Positions 34,580 to 44,122 of a stretch of DNA of 64,000 bases are shown one piece after another (position 1 is the first letter of the stretch; every line of letters starts with the position of its first letter). The notes under the pieces are model-generated. The model made no database searches and was not told the DNA's origin. It saw only the letters and a program-made list of their open reading frames with translations. The position numbers and the translations under genes are program-made. The stretch lies in the NCBI GenBank assembly GCA_947396885.1, contig OX377204.1, positions 39,083,975 to 39,147,974 of the forward strand. Reading direction: 5' to 3'. This DNA comes from Heligmosomoides polygyrus polygyrus (lineage: Eukaryota > Nematoda > Chromadorea > Rhabditida > Heligmosomidae).

Positions 34580-35850
34580 CTCAGTGGAAGACCAGAAGAA
34601 CCGCCTTGGTGTACAGAGGAGTGCACGGCATTAGCAACAATCGCGCGATCTGCCTGATGCTCGCAGTCTACAAGCTGTTCACTCGAGTAATCTTGGATAG
34701 GGACAGTCATGCGAACAGGCAGGATTTCAGAGAGGATTCCGCACGATCCTCCACACACACCATTACGAAGCTCATCGAAGTGTCGCGAGAGTACAAGCTG
34801 CCGCTGTACCTTACGTTCGTCGATCTGAAGAAGGCATTCGACTCTGTCGAGACTGAAGCGGTCCTCGAAGCCCTGCTCACTCAGGGCGTTCCTACTCTGT
34901 ACGTCAGAATCCTTCGAGAGCTGTACAGTGGATTCACGACAAAGGTTTCGCCATTCTACAACAAGTCGTTGCCAACGTGAACAGAGAGGTTCGATGAGAG
35001 GCTATCCCCGGTTCTCTTCAGCGCCACCCTCAAAAACATCATTCGCGAACTAGAATGGGAAGACACGGAAGTGAAAGACGACGGATGGCAGCTACACCAC
35101 CTAACACCGAGTGCTAGCCAGGCGGAGCGAATGCTAGCCGACTTTGATCGTGTACATATGTGGGAATGTTGGACTGCAGCTGATTCTTACGAAGACGATG
35201 TTCATGGGGAACGGACAAGTTTCGGATGCCTCATCCTCGCTCAACGGAACGAACATCTCCGAGTGCTCCAGCTATGTGTATCTGGGTCGCGAAGTAAACA
35301 TCACCAACTAACTAGCGCCGGAGTTGAGCAGGAGGAAACGAGCGGCTTGAGGAGCTGTCAAGAGTGTCGAAAGAGCAGTTGAGAAGACGAAGAACGTCGG
35401 GGCTCCGTACCTACCTTTTCGACTTCACTGTTTTTCCTGCCCTAACATACGGATCAGAGACCTGGGCTCTACAAAAGCAGGATGAACAAGCGATCAGTAT
35501 CGCGGAATCGAGAGGGCAATGCTCGGAGTGACACGACCCACTCAAGTGAGAGAAGGCCTCGAGACTTCCGAGCTTCGCCGACGTTCGAAGATCAGAGATG
35601 CTGCCGCATGACCAAGGTCGAAAATTAGGTGGGCCACGTAATGCGCTTCGCAGACACCGACTAGATTCCGTGGGATGTCAAGCGAACACCAGGATGCCCA
35701 ATAACGCGTTGGTCGGACTTCTTCGCCAAAGCCCTGAACAAACAATATGACGCTATTCGTGTACCAGGAGCGAAAAGGATCCATGGAGCACCCTGGAGCA
35801 CCCTGGCACGCGGCATGAACGTATGGAGACGCTGCTGGTGCCCACCCTAC
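34580..35850 (+). pseudogene. Decayed RTE retrotransposon fragment (RT to C-terminus)
   Basis: Collinear with the RTE at 53659-57076 but on the + strand. It carries an RT block with ICLMLAVYKLFTRVILD and TFVDLKKAFDSVETEAVLEA (34606-34980), then a broken palm region and the C-terminal part (to about 35850). Many frameshifts and stops; the endonuclease is absent. It lies between the two CAGAAAA-type repeats inside a crescerin-like intron. Confidence 0.82.
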
Positions 35851-36239
35851 CCTCAGTAACTCTAGGACAAGTGGTTAGTTAATACATAATTAAATGCCCC
35901 TCAGAGTACTAATTTTATAGTTTTAAAATAAAATTTTTAGTGATCGTAGACGGTCCAAACTACTGCTAAAATCGAAAAGAATACGAAGCCAAATTATGAA
36001 AGTCTTAAAATGCCCTATGATATACTCCAATACTCCTTGCCAGCAGCACTTACACAATCAATCAAGCAAACAAAGAGGCATAGTTCATGAGCATATGGCG
36101 CAATTACTACATGAGCACATCTAAAAAACGCCACATGCTTACCATGTAAGATACTGTAGAAACACTATTTTGGAATAAAGCTCATTATTCTACGATACAT
36201 TTTGGATTCTTTTTATTGGATTTCTGTAATAAAATTTTG

Positions 36240-36376
36240 TTCGCAACTCCATTTTCTGTTTTCTGGCCAATTTTTGGCCATTTTCCCAGAAAACAGAAAA
36301 CAGAAAAAATTTGCCCAAAATGGCCAGAAAATCAGAAAACAGAAAACAGAAAACAGAAATGCCGCCCATCCCTGAT
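36240..36376 (-). repeat. (CAGAAAA)n-type simple repeat, right member
   Basis: Runs of GAAAACAGAAAACAG end at CCGCCCATCCCTGATC (36361-36376), the inverted form of the word at 33769. Together with the left member it brackets the decayed RTE copy. Confidence 0.72.
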
Positions 36377-36387
36377 CCCGATGTACG

Positions 36388-36560
36388 GGTGAGTGCTGAT
36401 GGGTCCCACGAGGTGTGGATGTTGCGTTCGATCAAACGGCGCCGGTGGTGTAATGGCGTAGAGCATTCCCGCCCGGTTAGAGGGAGGTGCGGGTTCGAGT
36501 CCCGCCTGGCGCTAGAAGTTTTGATCGCAACAAAACATCGTCGTAACAGCTTACCTTCCT
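36388..36560 (+). mobile_element. tRNA-derived SINE (family 1), copy D, best preserved head
   Basis: The tRNA-like head is 36439-36513. GCGCCGG (36439-36445) can pair with CTGGCGC (36506-36512). The A box TGGTGTAATGG is at 36446-36456 and the B box GGTTCGAGTCC at 36492-36502, with a 5-bp T stem. The anticodon arm has an oversized loop, so it is not a working tRNA. The body begins AGAAGTTTTGATCGC and is cut short near 36560. An RNA polymerase III start is likely from the two boxes. Confidence 0.78.
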
Positions 36561-36804
36561 ATGTATGTTTGCACTAATGGTAATTTGTAGACATTTGATT
36601 CTTATGAGGTTATATGTAACCCAAGAAGTTAGATGTCGAGTATGCATCTTCAAAAAGATGGTGTGTTAATCCAAAAATGTTAAAAATTCCTTGCGAACAC
36701 AAATATTTAAAAACGGCAGTGCCATAATGTGTAAGAGATTTTAAATTCAACACTAAACCTTAAAATTTAACGCGCTAGTTATGATAAAAAAAGGCGCAAC
36801 ATAC

Positions 36805-36950
36805 CCAGCGGCCGTGAGATCGGCCCGTATTTCGTCAAGGTCCAGCTGCACGCTATCGGGGAGCTTCCGCTGCACAGCCTTGCGTACACTTCCGGTCCTG
36901 GACAGAGATCCAGCCAGGGACGTGCAAGTGCTGTCCAACGAATCTAGTCC
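36805..36950 (-). CDS. che-12: Crescerin-like exon, linker between TOG3 and TOG4
   Basis: The exon is 146 bp, acceptor CTTATTTCAG|GGA and donor GCTGG|GTATGT, phase 0 in and phase 2 out. It encodes GLDSLDSTCTSLAGSLSRTG, SVRKAVQRKLPDSVQLDLDE and IRADLTAAG. This is a Ser/Thr-rich hinge followed by the lead-in to the Trp of TOG4. Confidence 0.85.
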
Positions 36951-37210
36951 CTGAAATAAGTTATGCGCTGCGTACCCAACGACAGTGAGATCAACGTCGA
37001 ACTCCATCCAGACAACGACACTGCCTCATTTTTCCAACCGGAGAATGTCTCAACAATAAGTTGCTCAGCGAATTTCTACGCACTTCTCGATCAAAAAGCA
37101 AAATACAAAATACAATGTAATTCCTGCTTTGTAAAACAGAAATTTGTAGTCGTCGTGAGTGTTGTAAAAGTGAAGAAAAAGTGGATTATTTTCCACCGCA
37201 GGGCACATAC

Positions 37211-37300
37211 CTTCTTGTCGATCTCGTCCAGCATCGACCTGACAGTGCGGTAGTCGGGATCACTGATGCTCTTCTTCACCTGCTGGTCGAAGTTGAGGTC
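37211..37300 (-). CDS. che-12: Crescerin-like exon, end of TOG3
   Basis: The exon is 90 bp, acceptor CAACTTCAG|GAC and donor AAGAAG|GTATGT, phase 0 both sides. It encodes DLNFDQQVKKSISDPDYRTV and RSMLDEIDKK, the closing helix of TOG3 in this family. Confidence 0.87.
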
Positions 37301-37356
37301 CTGAAGTTGCAAGCTCTACATGGTGTCAGCATTCACGCGATAGTGAGGGAACGCAC

Positions 37357-37549
37357 CTGACTGAGGTTGATCAGCGTCTGCTTGCCGTGCATCCTCACAT
37401 GGGGATTCGGGTCGCGACCGAACGCGATCAGCAGCGACATGAGCTTCGCCAGCTGATCGGGCGAGGAGAGCACCGTCGCCGTCCCCAGCCGCGACACCAG
37501 CGAGCACACGTATCCCGCACACGACGCTCGTATCGTATTGTTCTTCGAC
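37357..37549 (-). CDS. che-12: Crescerin-like exon, TOG3 C-terminal HEAT repeats
   Basis: The exon is 193 bp, acceptor ATATTTAAG|G and donor AGTCAG|GTGCGT, phase 2 in and phase 0 out. It encodes SKNNTIRASCAGYVCSLVSR, SSPDQLAKLMSLLIAFGRDP and NPHVRMHGKQTLINLSQ. The Asn-x-x-Ile-Arg and Asp-x-Asn-Pro-x-Val-Arg turns are typical TOG intra-HEAT loops. The acceptor lacks the usual C at -3 but preserves the phase exactly. Confidence 0.88.
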
Positions 37550-38111
37550 CTTAAATATCCACTGATCGTGTCGCCCTTACAGACAACGACAGCGGTTCTA
37601 AAATGGCCCTCATACAGCTGAACTGCTCAGCATGGGCTCGTTCACCACAATAGTCGGCATCTTACCGGAGACCATCATCCGTTGAACAACCTGGATCGAG
37701 TGCTGCCTGTTAAGTGGGGTTTTGTACCGGTTTTGGGACATCTTATTGCAGCAGTTACGCTGATGGAACCTGGCTGTACCCTTGAAATGGAACAGCAAGA
37801 TAACCAGATCGTCAAATTGCTCAAACAACTTATACCCGCGTCCCAGTCCTCCGCGTACCCAATATGTTCCTACCAGGGAGAGGTCATTCAGTCTCAGAAT
37901 CTTACCATCAGAACATCGGATTCCCGGATGCTTCTCCACTCCACGACACAAGAACTGCCTATTCATTTGCCCGTACAGCTGCCTCACTATCGAAGCAGAT
38001 CCTCACGAAGCGGATCTGCGAACAGTTCTTTTCAGAAGCCACCAGTTCTTTTGAGGAACTTACCGCATGCCTGCAGTTTTCAAATTCGATTCGCCGATAT
38101 TTACTACCGGA

Positions 38112-38889
38112 GCAGATGGCCGATCGAGTGTGTGCGGTTACTCTTGTCCGAAGAATAGAGTGCGGGCGCCAGAAGGTTGTCGACGGAGTTTCCCATCTCT
38201 GTCGAAGTACAAGGGTCTGCGCTCTCTCCACTCCTCTTTCTTGTCGTAGTGGATGCCATTACGCTAGGTCTTCAGGAGCCCGTCCCTTGGACGTTGCTAT
38301 ATGCTGATGACGTAATGCTCGCTTGCGAAGATAAGAGTGAACTCCAGCGGCAGATGAGCGCAGCTCCATTAAGGCAAACGGCATTGAGTTGCCACGTACT
38401 TCGATGTTCAAGCACCTGGGATCGCAATCGCGTCCGATGGCGGTCTACTCGTTGAAGCCATCTCACGCATAAGTGCAGCGTGGACCAAATGGCGCTCTCA
38501 GAAGGGCGTGCTCTGCTACAAGAAGATACCAGAGCGCCTCAAGTCGAAGATCTGCAGAGCAGTCGTCCGACCAGCAGCTATTTACTGAGCTAGTGCTGGT
38601 CTAAGGCAAGAGTGAAGACGAGAAAAAAAGAAAGGCGCCTCAGCGTAATTGAAACCACAGTAAGATGCTGCGCGGACGGCCGGAATTACGCGTTTGCACC
38701 AAGTTGGCAATGTCTCCATTCGGCAAAGACTCGGTTTCATCCCGATTGTTGAGAAGCAGCTCAAAGCTCGTCTGAGATGGTACGACCACATTCCATATGG
38801 TACGACCAAAGGTGACACTGTTCGAAAGATTGGTCTTAACCTCGACGTGCTCGGAAAGCGCGAGACCAAAGCAGCGCTGGCTTGATATG
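38112..38889 (+). pseudogene. Second RTE-like lineage, RT fragment
   Basis: Same lineage as 16000-18270 but on the + strand. It contains a QGSALSPLLFL-type block near 38215, the catalytic LLYADDVMLACEDKSELQ at about 38297-38350, and a C-terminal GDTVRKIGLNLDVLGK region near 38810. Several frameshifts. It is interrupted at 38898 by element A copy 2, whose target duplication lies at its end. Confidence 0.8.
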
Positions 38890-39354
38890 CTGTATTGCAT
38901 ACCTTTGTCCTTGGAAAAAAATTTCGAATGATCGAATAATATTCGATTTTCAAAATTTCGAATTTCGAATGACCGAATAATATTCGATTTTCAAAATTTC
39001 GAATTTCGAATGATCGAATATCATTCAAATCTCAAAATTTCGAATAATCGAATTTCGAATTGTTGAGTATTCGAATAATCAAATGAACTTATTGTGGTCA
39101 CCCAATGATTGAAATTTACTTATTTTTTACTACCCACTGTAAACTGCGTTCGACAGAGCAGCATATACAAAGGCTCAGATTGTCATTACTCTTCTACCAA
39201 TTGGTTAATTGTGAAAGGGATCAGTATTTATCAATGGCGGTGCATCGATTTCTATCGATGGATCTCCTGTCCCGTGGCCGACATACTCCCGCTACTCTTT
39301 TGTTAAATCAGGGCTAATGGAGCGGAGAGTGGCGAGTCCGGTGAGTGATAAGCG

Positions 39355-39405
39355 CTACTGAGGCTGAGAGCGACGAGCGAGGCGAGTCGCTCTCAGCCTC
39401 AGTAG
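39355..39405. repeat. Hairpin, 20-bp perfect arms
   Basis: Arms 39355-39374 and 39386-39405 (CTACTGAGGCTGAGAGCGAC and complement) with an 11-base loop. It has no counterpart in copy 1 of element A, so it belongs to sequence added to copy 2. Confidence 0.85.
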
Positions 39406-40218
39406 AGCTGAGGACGAACCGAGGCTGTCAAAGTCGGTGACCGGGCTCAGATGCCGTTGCTTAAGCGCCGCGAAGGCTGCTCCATCCATTTCCTTCATGA
39501 GACCAAAGAACGATGACAAAGGTATAATGGCAACGAAGCACTCTTGCTTCCCTAAGAATTCGTGTCCCGAGAAGAGAGAAACACCCTGGTTAGGCAGAGC
39601 TAGATTGCTATACATAGGTTACTGTCTCCTTAGGTTATACCGAAGCTTCTATGTGGTAAAAGAAAGATTAGCATGGACGAAGAAGTAGCACAAGGGCGAT
39701 CTGGTGCAGAAGAGGCAAACTGGAGGCTCATGAGTGGCATTCAATCTGCGTTCTGGCTCTGTTGAAGAGCTTCGCGTCACTTATAAGCAAACGGACCCGA
39801 AGTCCATGGTTGGAATCTAATCAGGTAAGACACTACGACTTGGACAGTGCTATTGCGAAAATGTGAATGGCTCGCTTTCATAGGAAACGGAGTATGACTG
39901 GTTCTTGTACTCCATAGTCATTGCTCTTCCTCTCTTGTTTAACGTCTTTGCTGGCAGAAAGCAGGAGCTTCCCAGGCTCCAGAAAGTGCTACTTCCCTAC
40001 CGCAGCTCCTTCCGGCTTTAGTCATTCCGTCGCTGTACTTGGGCAGAAATACAAAACGGAGATTCTCCCGTAGTATACCGAAGGCAAAAGTGTCATTGAA
40101 CAGCCATAACACTATTCACTCGTTATTGACTGTCCGCAGGAGGCTCGATGGCGTTCAAAGGAAGCAGGGACGCAACGGAGCGTTTGCCCGCGCTTAACTC
40201 GCGAGGACTAACAAAGGA

Positions 40219-41752
40219 AGCGTATGCCTGAACGGGAACAGCGAGTCATATAGGGAGAATCCCCACCCCTCATTTAGTATCAAAATGTGTTTATTCTTTC
40301 GCCAAGAAAAAAACCCAAGGAGTGCGAGGTCGTTGTAGTCACAATGTAATGGGCGCCTCACGAGTTCGGCGGTCTTGTATGTCTGTGCGTCTGCGACAAG
40401 AGGGTCGCAGCGCAGTGGATAGAGACGTTGCTTCATGCGAGGGAGATCGAGGGTTCAATTCTACTGCGCCGCTGCACTTTTGCATTTCAGCTAATTGTTG
40501 AGATTTGATGGATTCTGACGTCTATACTATTTCAGAGGTTTTCTACCCATTTTTCCTGCTGCATGCTTTGGTACTACTCTTCACAGTTTGTTTCCCTAGA
40601 TGGACCGATGACCTCGAGAAAAACCATCCTGCTCGAATTTTCAGAAGAGACCAGGATGTGACGTCGGGGGTGGTTAAAATGAGAAACGAGGTCTGCGGAT
40701 CCTAAAAAAAATTAAAAATTAATTAATTAATTAAAAAAGCAAATTAACCTAAACGGCATAGACACACTCTTTCCCTCATGTCTGCCTGTCACCTGGAAAT
40801 CAGAGGTCTGCTGAAGGTTTTCTAGAACCTAACACCAACAATGTCCGTCGACGGTCGAGTGGTGATCCACCTGCTCACGCTGAAGTGTGGCCCATCCTTA
40901 GACAAGGAGCCTTCGAGGGAAGAAATCAAGCTGGCCGAATAGATGGCCAGCATATTCAAGGACTTCGAAGCACGTCAACTTGAAGTTGATGAAGACGAAC
41001 GGCTGGAAGTGGTGGAAGAAGAAGATTTAGATCCGCAAGATCGAACGTAGAGAGGCAAGCAAGCAGTGGACGTATGATAACGTTTTCGGGTGGAACGATT
41101 TCACCCACGTCCTTGTGCACGACCTTCCTTTTGACCTGCAAAAAAGGGACAACATCCTGAAGGTAAGTGTCGAAGCTGCGGGTTGCTGCGGGTAGCTGAA
41201 GGAGAACAGATTTGTTATAATGACATTGAAGGTGGTGTCGCAGGTGCACCTGTGAGGAGCCTTTAGCTTTTATACGCTGTCCGTATTGAGACCAGTGCTT
41301 CTATTTCATGCACTTTGTGCCTGTGCATCATGGTGTTGAACGTTTATACGCCATTATGTTGAGTAGCTTTCTCATTGCCTTGCGGTTAAAAAACCGGTCA
41401 CTAATAAACAAGTGGCAAGAAATTTACTCTCCACGGTGTACAACTGGAAAATTAGGCAAAACATTTGAAAGTTGAATAGATGTCAGAATCGTTCAACTCC
41501 TAACCAAACATATGAAATGCAAAAACGCAGCAGAGCAGGAGAATCGAACCCACGACCTCCCACCAATGAAACAACGTCTCTATCCGCTGAGCTTCGAGCC
41601 ACTTGGCGGGCGTACAAGAACCACGAATTCTACTGTAACGGACTCCCTACTCCTTGTGTTTAACGACTTGACAAAAATAAACCCATTTTTATACTAATTG
41701 AGGGGTGTGGATTCCCCCTATATGACTCGCTCTTCCCTTTCAGACATACGCT
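40219..41752. repeat. Inner segment of element A copy 2 with ~300-bp inverted tRNA-like arms
   Basis: Arms 40219-40525 (+) and 41474-41752 (inverted) share AGCGTATG, CGAGTCATATAGGG, a tRNA-like stretch (GGATAGAGACGTTG; B boxes GGTTCAATTCT and GGTTCGATTCT) and TTTTGCATTTCA. They could be two inverted tRNA-derived SINEs (family 2) or long TIRs of one element. Between them lies a decayed open frame (40841-41162). Confidence 0.65.
40841..41162 (+). pseudogene. Decayed coding sequence of unknown family
   Basis: From ATG 40841 one reads MSVDGRVVIHLLTLKCGPSL, then an in-frame TAG, then MASIFKDFEARQLEVDEDER and an acidic run. After a one-base shift one reads IERREASKQWTYDNVFGWND, FTHVLVHDLPFDLQKRDNIL and a GTAAGT donor-like end. 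The composition and the surviving pieces look like genuine former coding sequence. I do not recognise the family. Confidence 0.45.
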
Positions 41753-42867
41753 CCAGACCCTTCACTTGTCAGATTGCATACACACAATTCGGCCACTTTG
41801 AGTGACACGCGAAACAAAACATCGTTCTTATCAAAAGGTCACAATTCCCTAGTTTTCGAAGAGGACTGCCATTAACTTGTTAAGAGATTGATAAAGAATA
41901 TTCGAAATTCGATTATGCGAAATTCGAAGCCTTCGATTATTCGAATAAACGAACACTCGAATATGGGCTTTCTCGAATATTCGAATAAACGAATAATTCG
42001 AATATTGGACTTTCGTCGAATAGTCCAATATTCGAACATTCGAAATTCGAATTTGTTCGAAATTCGGAAAGGACAAAGGTATACTGTATTGATCCCGCGC
42101 TTTTATGGACTTGACAGTATTATAAAAATCCGACTCCTGACTTTGACACTGTATCCCTGTGTTCCATTGAATAAACTATAAAGCTCAACCAGAATTTGCT
42201 GCCACCGTCATCCAGTGTGATATAGCCATTATCACCTCCAAAGCTGTGTACACAACAACCACTAATACAAAGTCCGGTCGTCCGGCATTTTCCTATCTTG
42301 TCGGCTTCAAAAAATAAAGGCCAGCGCACATACTTATCCAAACAAATTTCAGACAAAAAAGAGCAGCAAGGGCAGCAACTCCGCAACAGTCATAAAATGG
42401 TTCAGGGTAGAACCATCAGAGTCACTTGTTGCAATGCCCCAAGGATGTGGTGTTACAAGAAAATCGAAGACAGGCGCTAATTATGTCAGAGATGTCAGAG
42501 ACATACTGAACCGGTACAATTCAAAGCTGAAGGCAAACAGCAAGATTAAGCCGAAAAGTGCTCTGTCAGCCAAGAAGATAAGAAAGGGCAAATGAGCTCG
42601 TTTGAACGACAAACAGCTGGAGACGGTCAATATAGGAATGGATAACGAACAATTGCAAGAGGATCTCGAGAAGGTTCCCTCAAAGACGTACGAAACCTCG
42701 CTGGCACGACCTCAGAATCAAGGCGAACCAGCAAAACCTCAAGTCATGTAAATCACAACGAAAATCGCTATCATAAAACGCTAAAACGACATGCGACATG
42801 AATAGTAAGTTGCACTGAATTATTCACTGAACTGATTTCTAATCAACCAGAATTTGCTGGTGCCTGC

Positions 42868-43472
42868 CGATAGCCATTAGAACTAACCACTTGCTCCGCT
42901 GGCAATATGCCAGCTCCTGCTGGAGTACCACGCAAACTTGCACATCAATCCGTGCCGAGACTGCTTTCGTCGCTGAGGGGGACATCGGAGATGGGTTGTG
43001 CGCTCTTCGAGCATACAACTCGGCTAGGGAAGGGACTCCGGGATGTGGGCCATCCAGGCGGCTCGTGCCAAGAATGCTTTCGTCGCTGAGGGGGACATCG
43101 GAGATGGGTTGTGCGCTCTTCGAGCGCACAACTCTGCTAGGGAAGGGACTCCGGGGTGTGGGCCATCCAGGCGGCTAGTGCCAAGAAAGCTTTCGTCGCT
43201 GAGGGGGACATCGGAGATGGGTTGTGCGCTCTTCGAGCGCACAACTCGGCTAGGGAAGGGACTCCAGGGTGTAGTGCGTCCAAGGTGCTCGTGCAGGAAC
43301 TGCTCCCGTCTCCCAGTGCTCTCCTGTAGCGGCGGTGGAAGAGCCGCGATCTGCCACCGACCGCTCAACGACCCTCCTCCATATCGACTGACCATGGTGT
43401 CGGTGGATATCGAAAATGGCCACGTCGATATGACGCGACATCAGGAGAATCTGGTTAGATCTAAGTAAGACC
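42868..43472. mobile_element. 600-bp element with 113-bp tandem repeats, copy 1
   Basis: Nearly identical to 48616-49215. Starts CGATAGCCATTAGAACTAACC-type and ends GGTTAGATCTAAGTAAGACC, giving short inverted ends (TTAGAACTAACC and GGTTAGATCTAA). Internal units of 113 bp start at 42963, 43076 and 43189. No target duplication is visible for this copy, unlike copy 2. Confidence 0.75.
42963..43301. repeat. 113-bp tandem repeat array (three units)
   Basis: Each unit contains the palindrome GTTGTGCGCTC-TTC-GAGCGCACAAC. Open frames on both strands across the array are a by-product of the repetition and change frame each unit, since 113 is not a multiple of three. Confidence 0.85.
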
Positions 43473-43982
43473 CCAATCCTGCCCACTAGGATATTGGTTT
43501 AGATAAGTATGTGCAGTGGCCTTTATTTTTTACAACCAACCATATTGCAGCCGGCAACATACGAAAATGCCGGACAACCGCACTTTGCATTGGTGGTTGT
43601 TGCCATCTTTGGAGGTGATAATGGCTATATCACACTGGGTGTGGCGGTAAATTCTGGTTGAGCTTTATAATTCAGTCAACGGAACGATGGGTTACGGTGT
43701 CAAAGTCGGGAGTCGGATTTTTATAATACAGTATGGACTTGAGGCTAGCTGGGATACACAACCCCGATCAGGGATCCGATCGGGAGAAGTGGCGCCAACA
43801 CACCGGGAATACGGACTCTGCCACACCGTCCCGATAATAGTGACAAACACGCCTGGGAAAAGAATCTCCCTGCGCAATGCAAAGATTTGGCACGATAAGC
43901 AGAAGGTGTCCAGTGTCCTGCCTTCTCTTCTGTTCTGACTACGAGAATGGTGACAGAACACAATGACGGGAAGAGGACTCAC

Positions 43983-44122
43983 TTTGATCCAGCGACGATG
44001 ATCGCATTCAGGGCTTTGGCGGCTGAAGCGTGCTTCACCACCTTGTCCAGCGCTTCGTTGGCGTCCCCTCGAATGAAAGCGTTTGACACGTCTCCGGCTT
44101 TATGGATCAGTATCATGCACAA
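43983..44122 (-). CDS. che-12: Crescerin-like exon, TOG3 middle
   Basis: The exon is 140 bp, acceptor GTGTTTCAG|TTG and donor TCAAA|GTGAGT, phase 0 in and phase 2 out. It encodes LCMILIHKAGDVSNAFIRGD, ANEALDKVVKHASAAKALNA and IIVAGS. The Ala-Gly-Asp ... Phe-Ile-Arg-x-x-Ala-Asn turn followed by Ala-x-x-Ala-Leu is diagnostic of the crescerin TOG3 domain. Its neighbours are 8.1 kb and 6.4 kb away. Confidence 0.9.

Larger units (their letters stand above)
38898..42083. mobile_element. TIR element A, copy 2 (hAT-like by target site size)
   Basis: The ends are CATACCTTTGTCCTT (left) and TATACCTTTGTCCTT (right, inverted), with TTCGAA-type subterminal arrays at about 38925-39080 and 41895-42065. Outer parts 38898-40218 and 41753-42083 correspond to 21543-22609 and 19601-19976 of copy 1 in reverse. 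A 20-bp-arm hairpin lies at 39355-39405. The middle 40219-41752 is unrelated to the middle of copy 1. Nested in a crescerin-like intron within an older RTE fragment. Confidence 0.85.
38890..42091 (+). repeat. 8-bp target site duplication of TIR element A, copy 2
   Basis: CTGTATTG at 38890-38897 is repeated exactly at 42084-42091, directly outside the inverted ends. This independently supports the element boundaries and the 8-bp target size. Confidence 0.9.
42115..43731. mobile_element. Mutator-like element with ~215-bp TIRs, non-autonomous
   Basis: The left end (42115 to about 42315) and the right end (about 43520-43731) are inverted repeats. Shared words are GTATTATAAAAATCCGACTC, AAAGCTCAACCAGAATTT, ATATAGCCATTATCACCTCC and CCGGCATTTTC, with about 85-90 percent identity by eye. 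The flanking 11-bp duplication fixes the ends. The interior has no transposase and contains the 113-bp tandem repeat element at 42868-43472. Long TIRs plus this target size point to the Mutator superfamily. Confidence 0.78.
42104..43742 (+). repeat. 11-bp target site duplication of a Mutator-like element
   Basis: TATGGACTTGA at 42104-42114 is repeated exactly at 43732-43742, immediately outside the long inverted ends. Nine to eleven bases is the range expected for Mutator-like elements. Confidence 0.85.

Noticed and set aside
36439..36513. Possible functional tRNA gene
   Set aside because: The acceptor and T stems pair but the anticodon loop is oversized and the sequence is the head of a repeated SINE.
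42839..43486. Long open frames over the 113-bp repeats on both strands (also 48462-49217)
   Set aside because: The unit length is not a multiple of three and both strands are open; this reflects repetition, not a gene.
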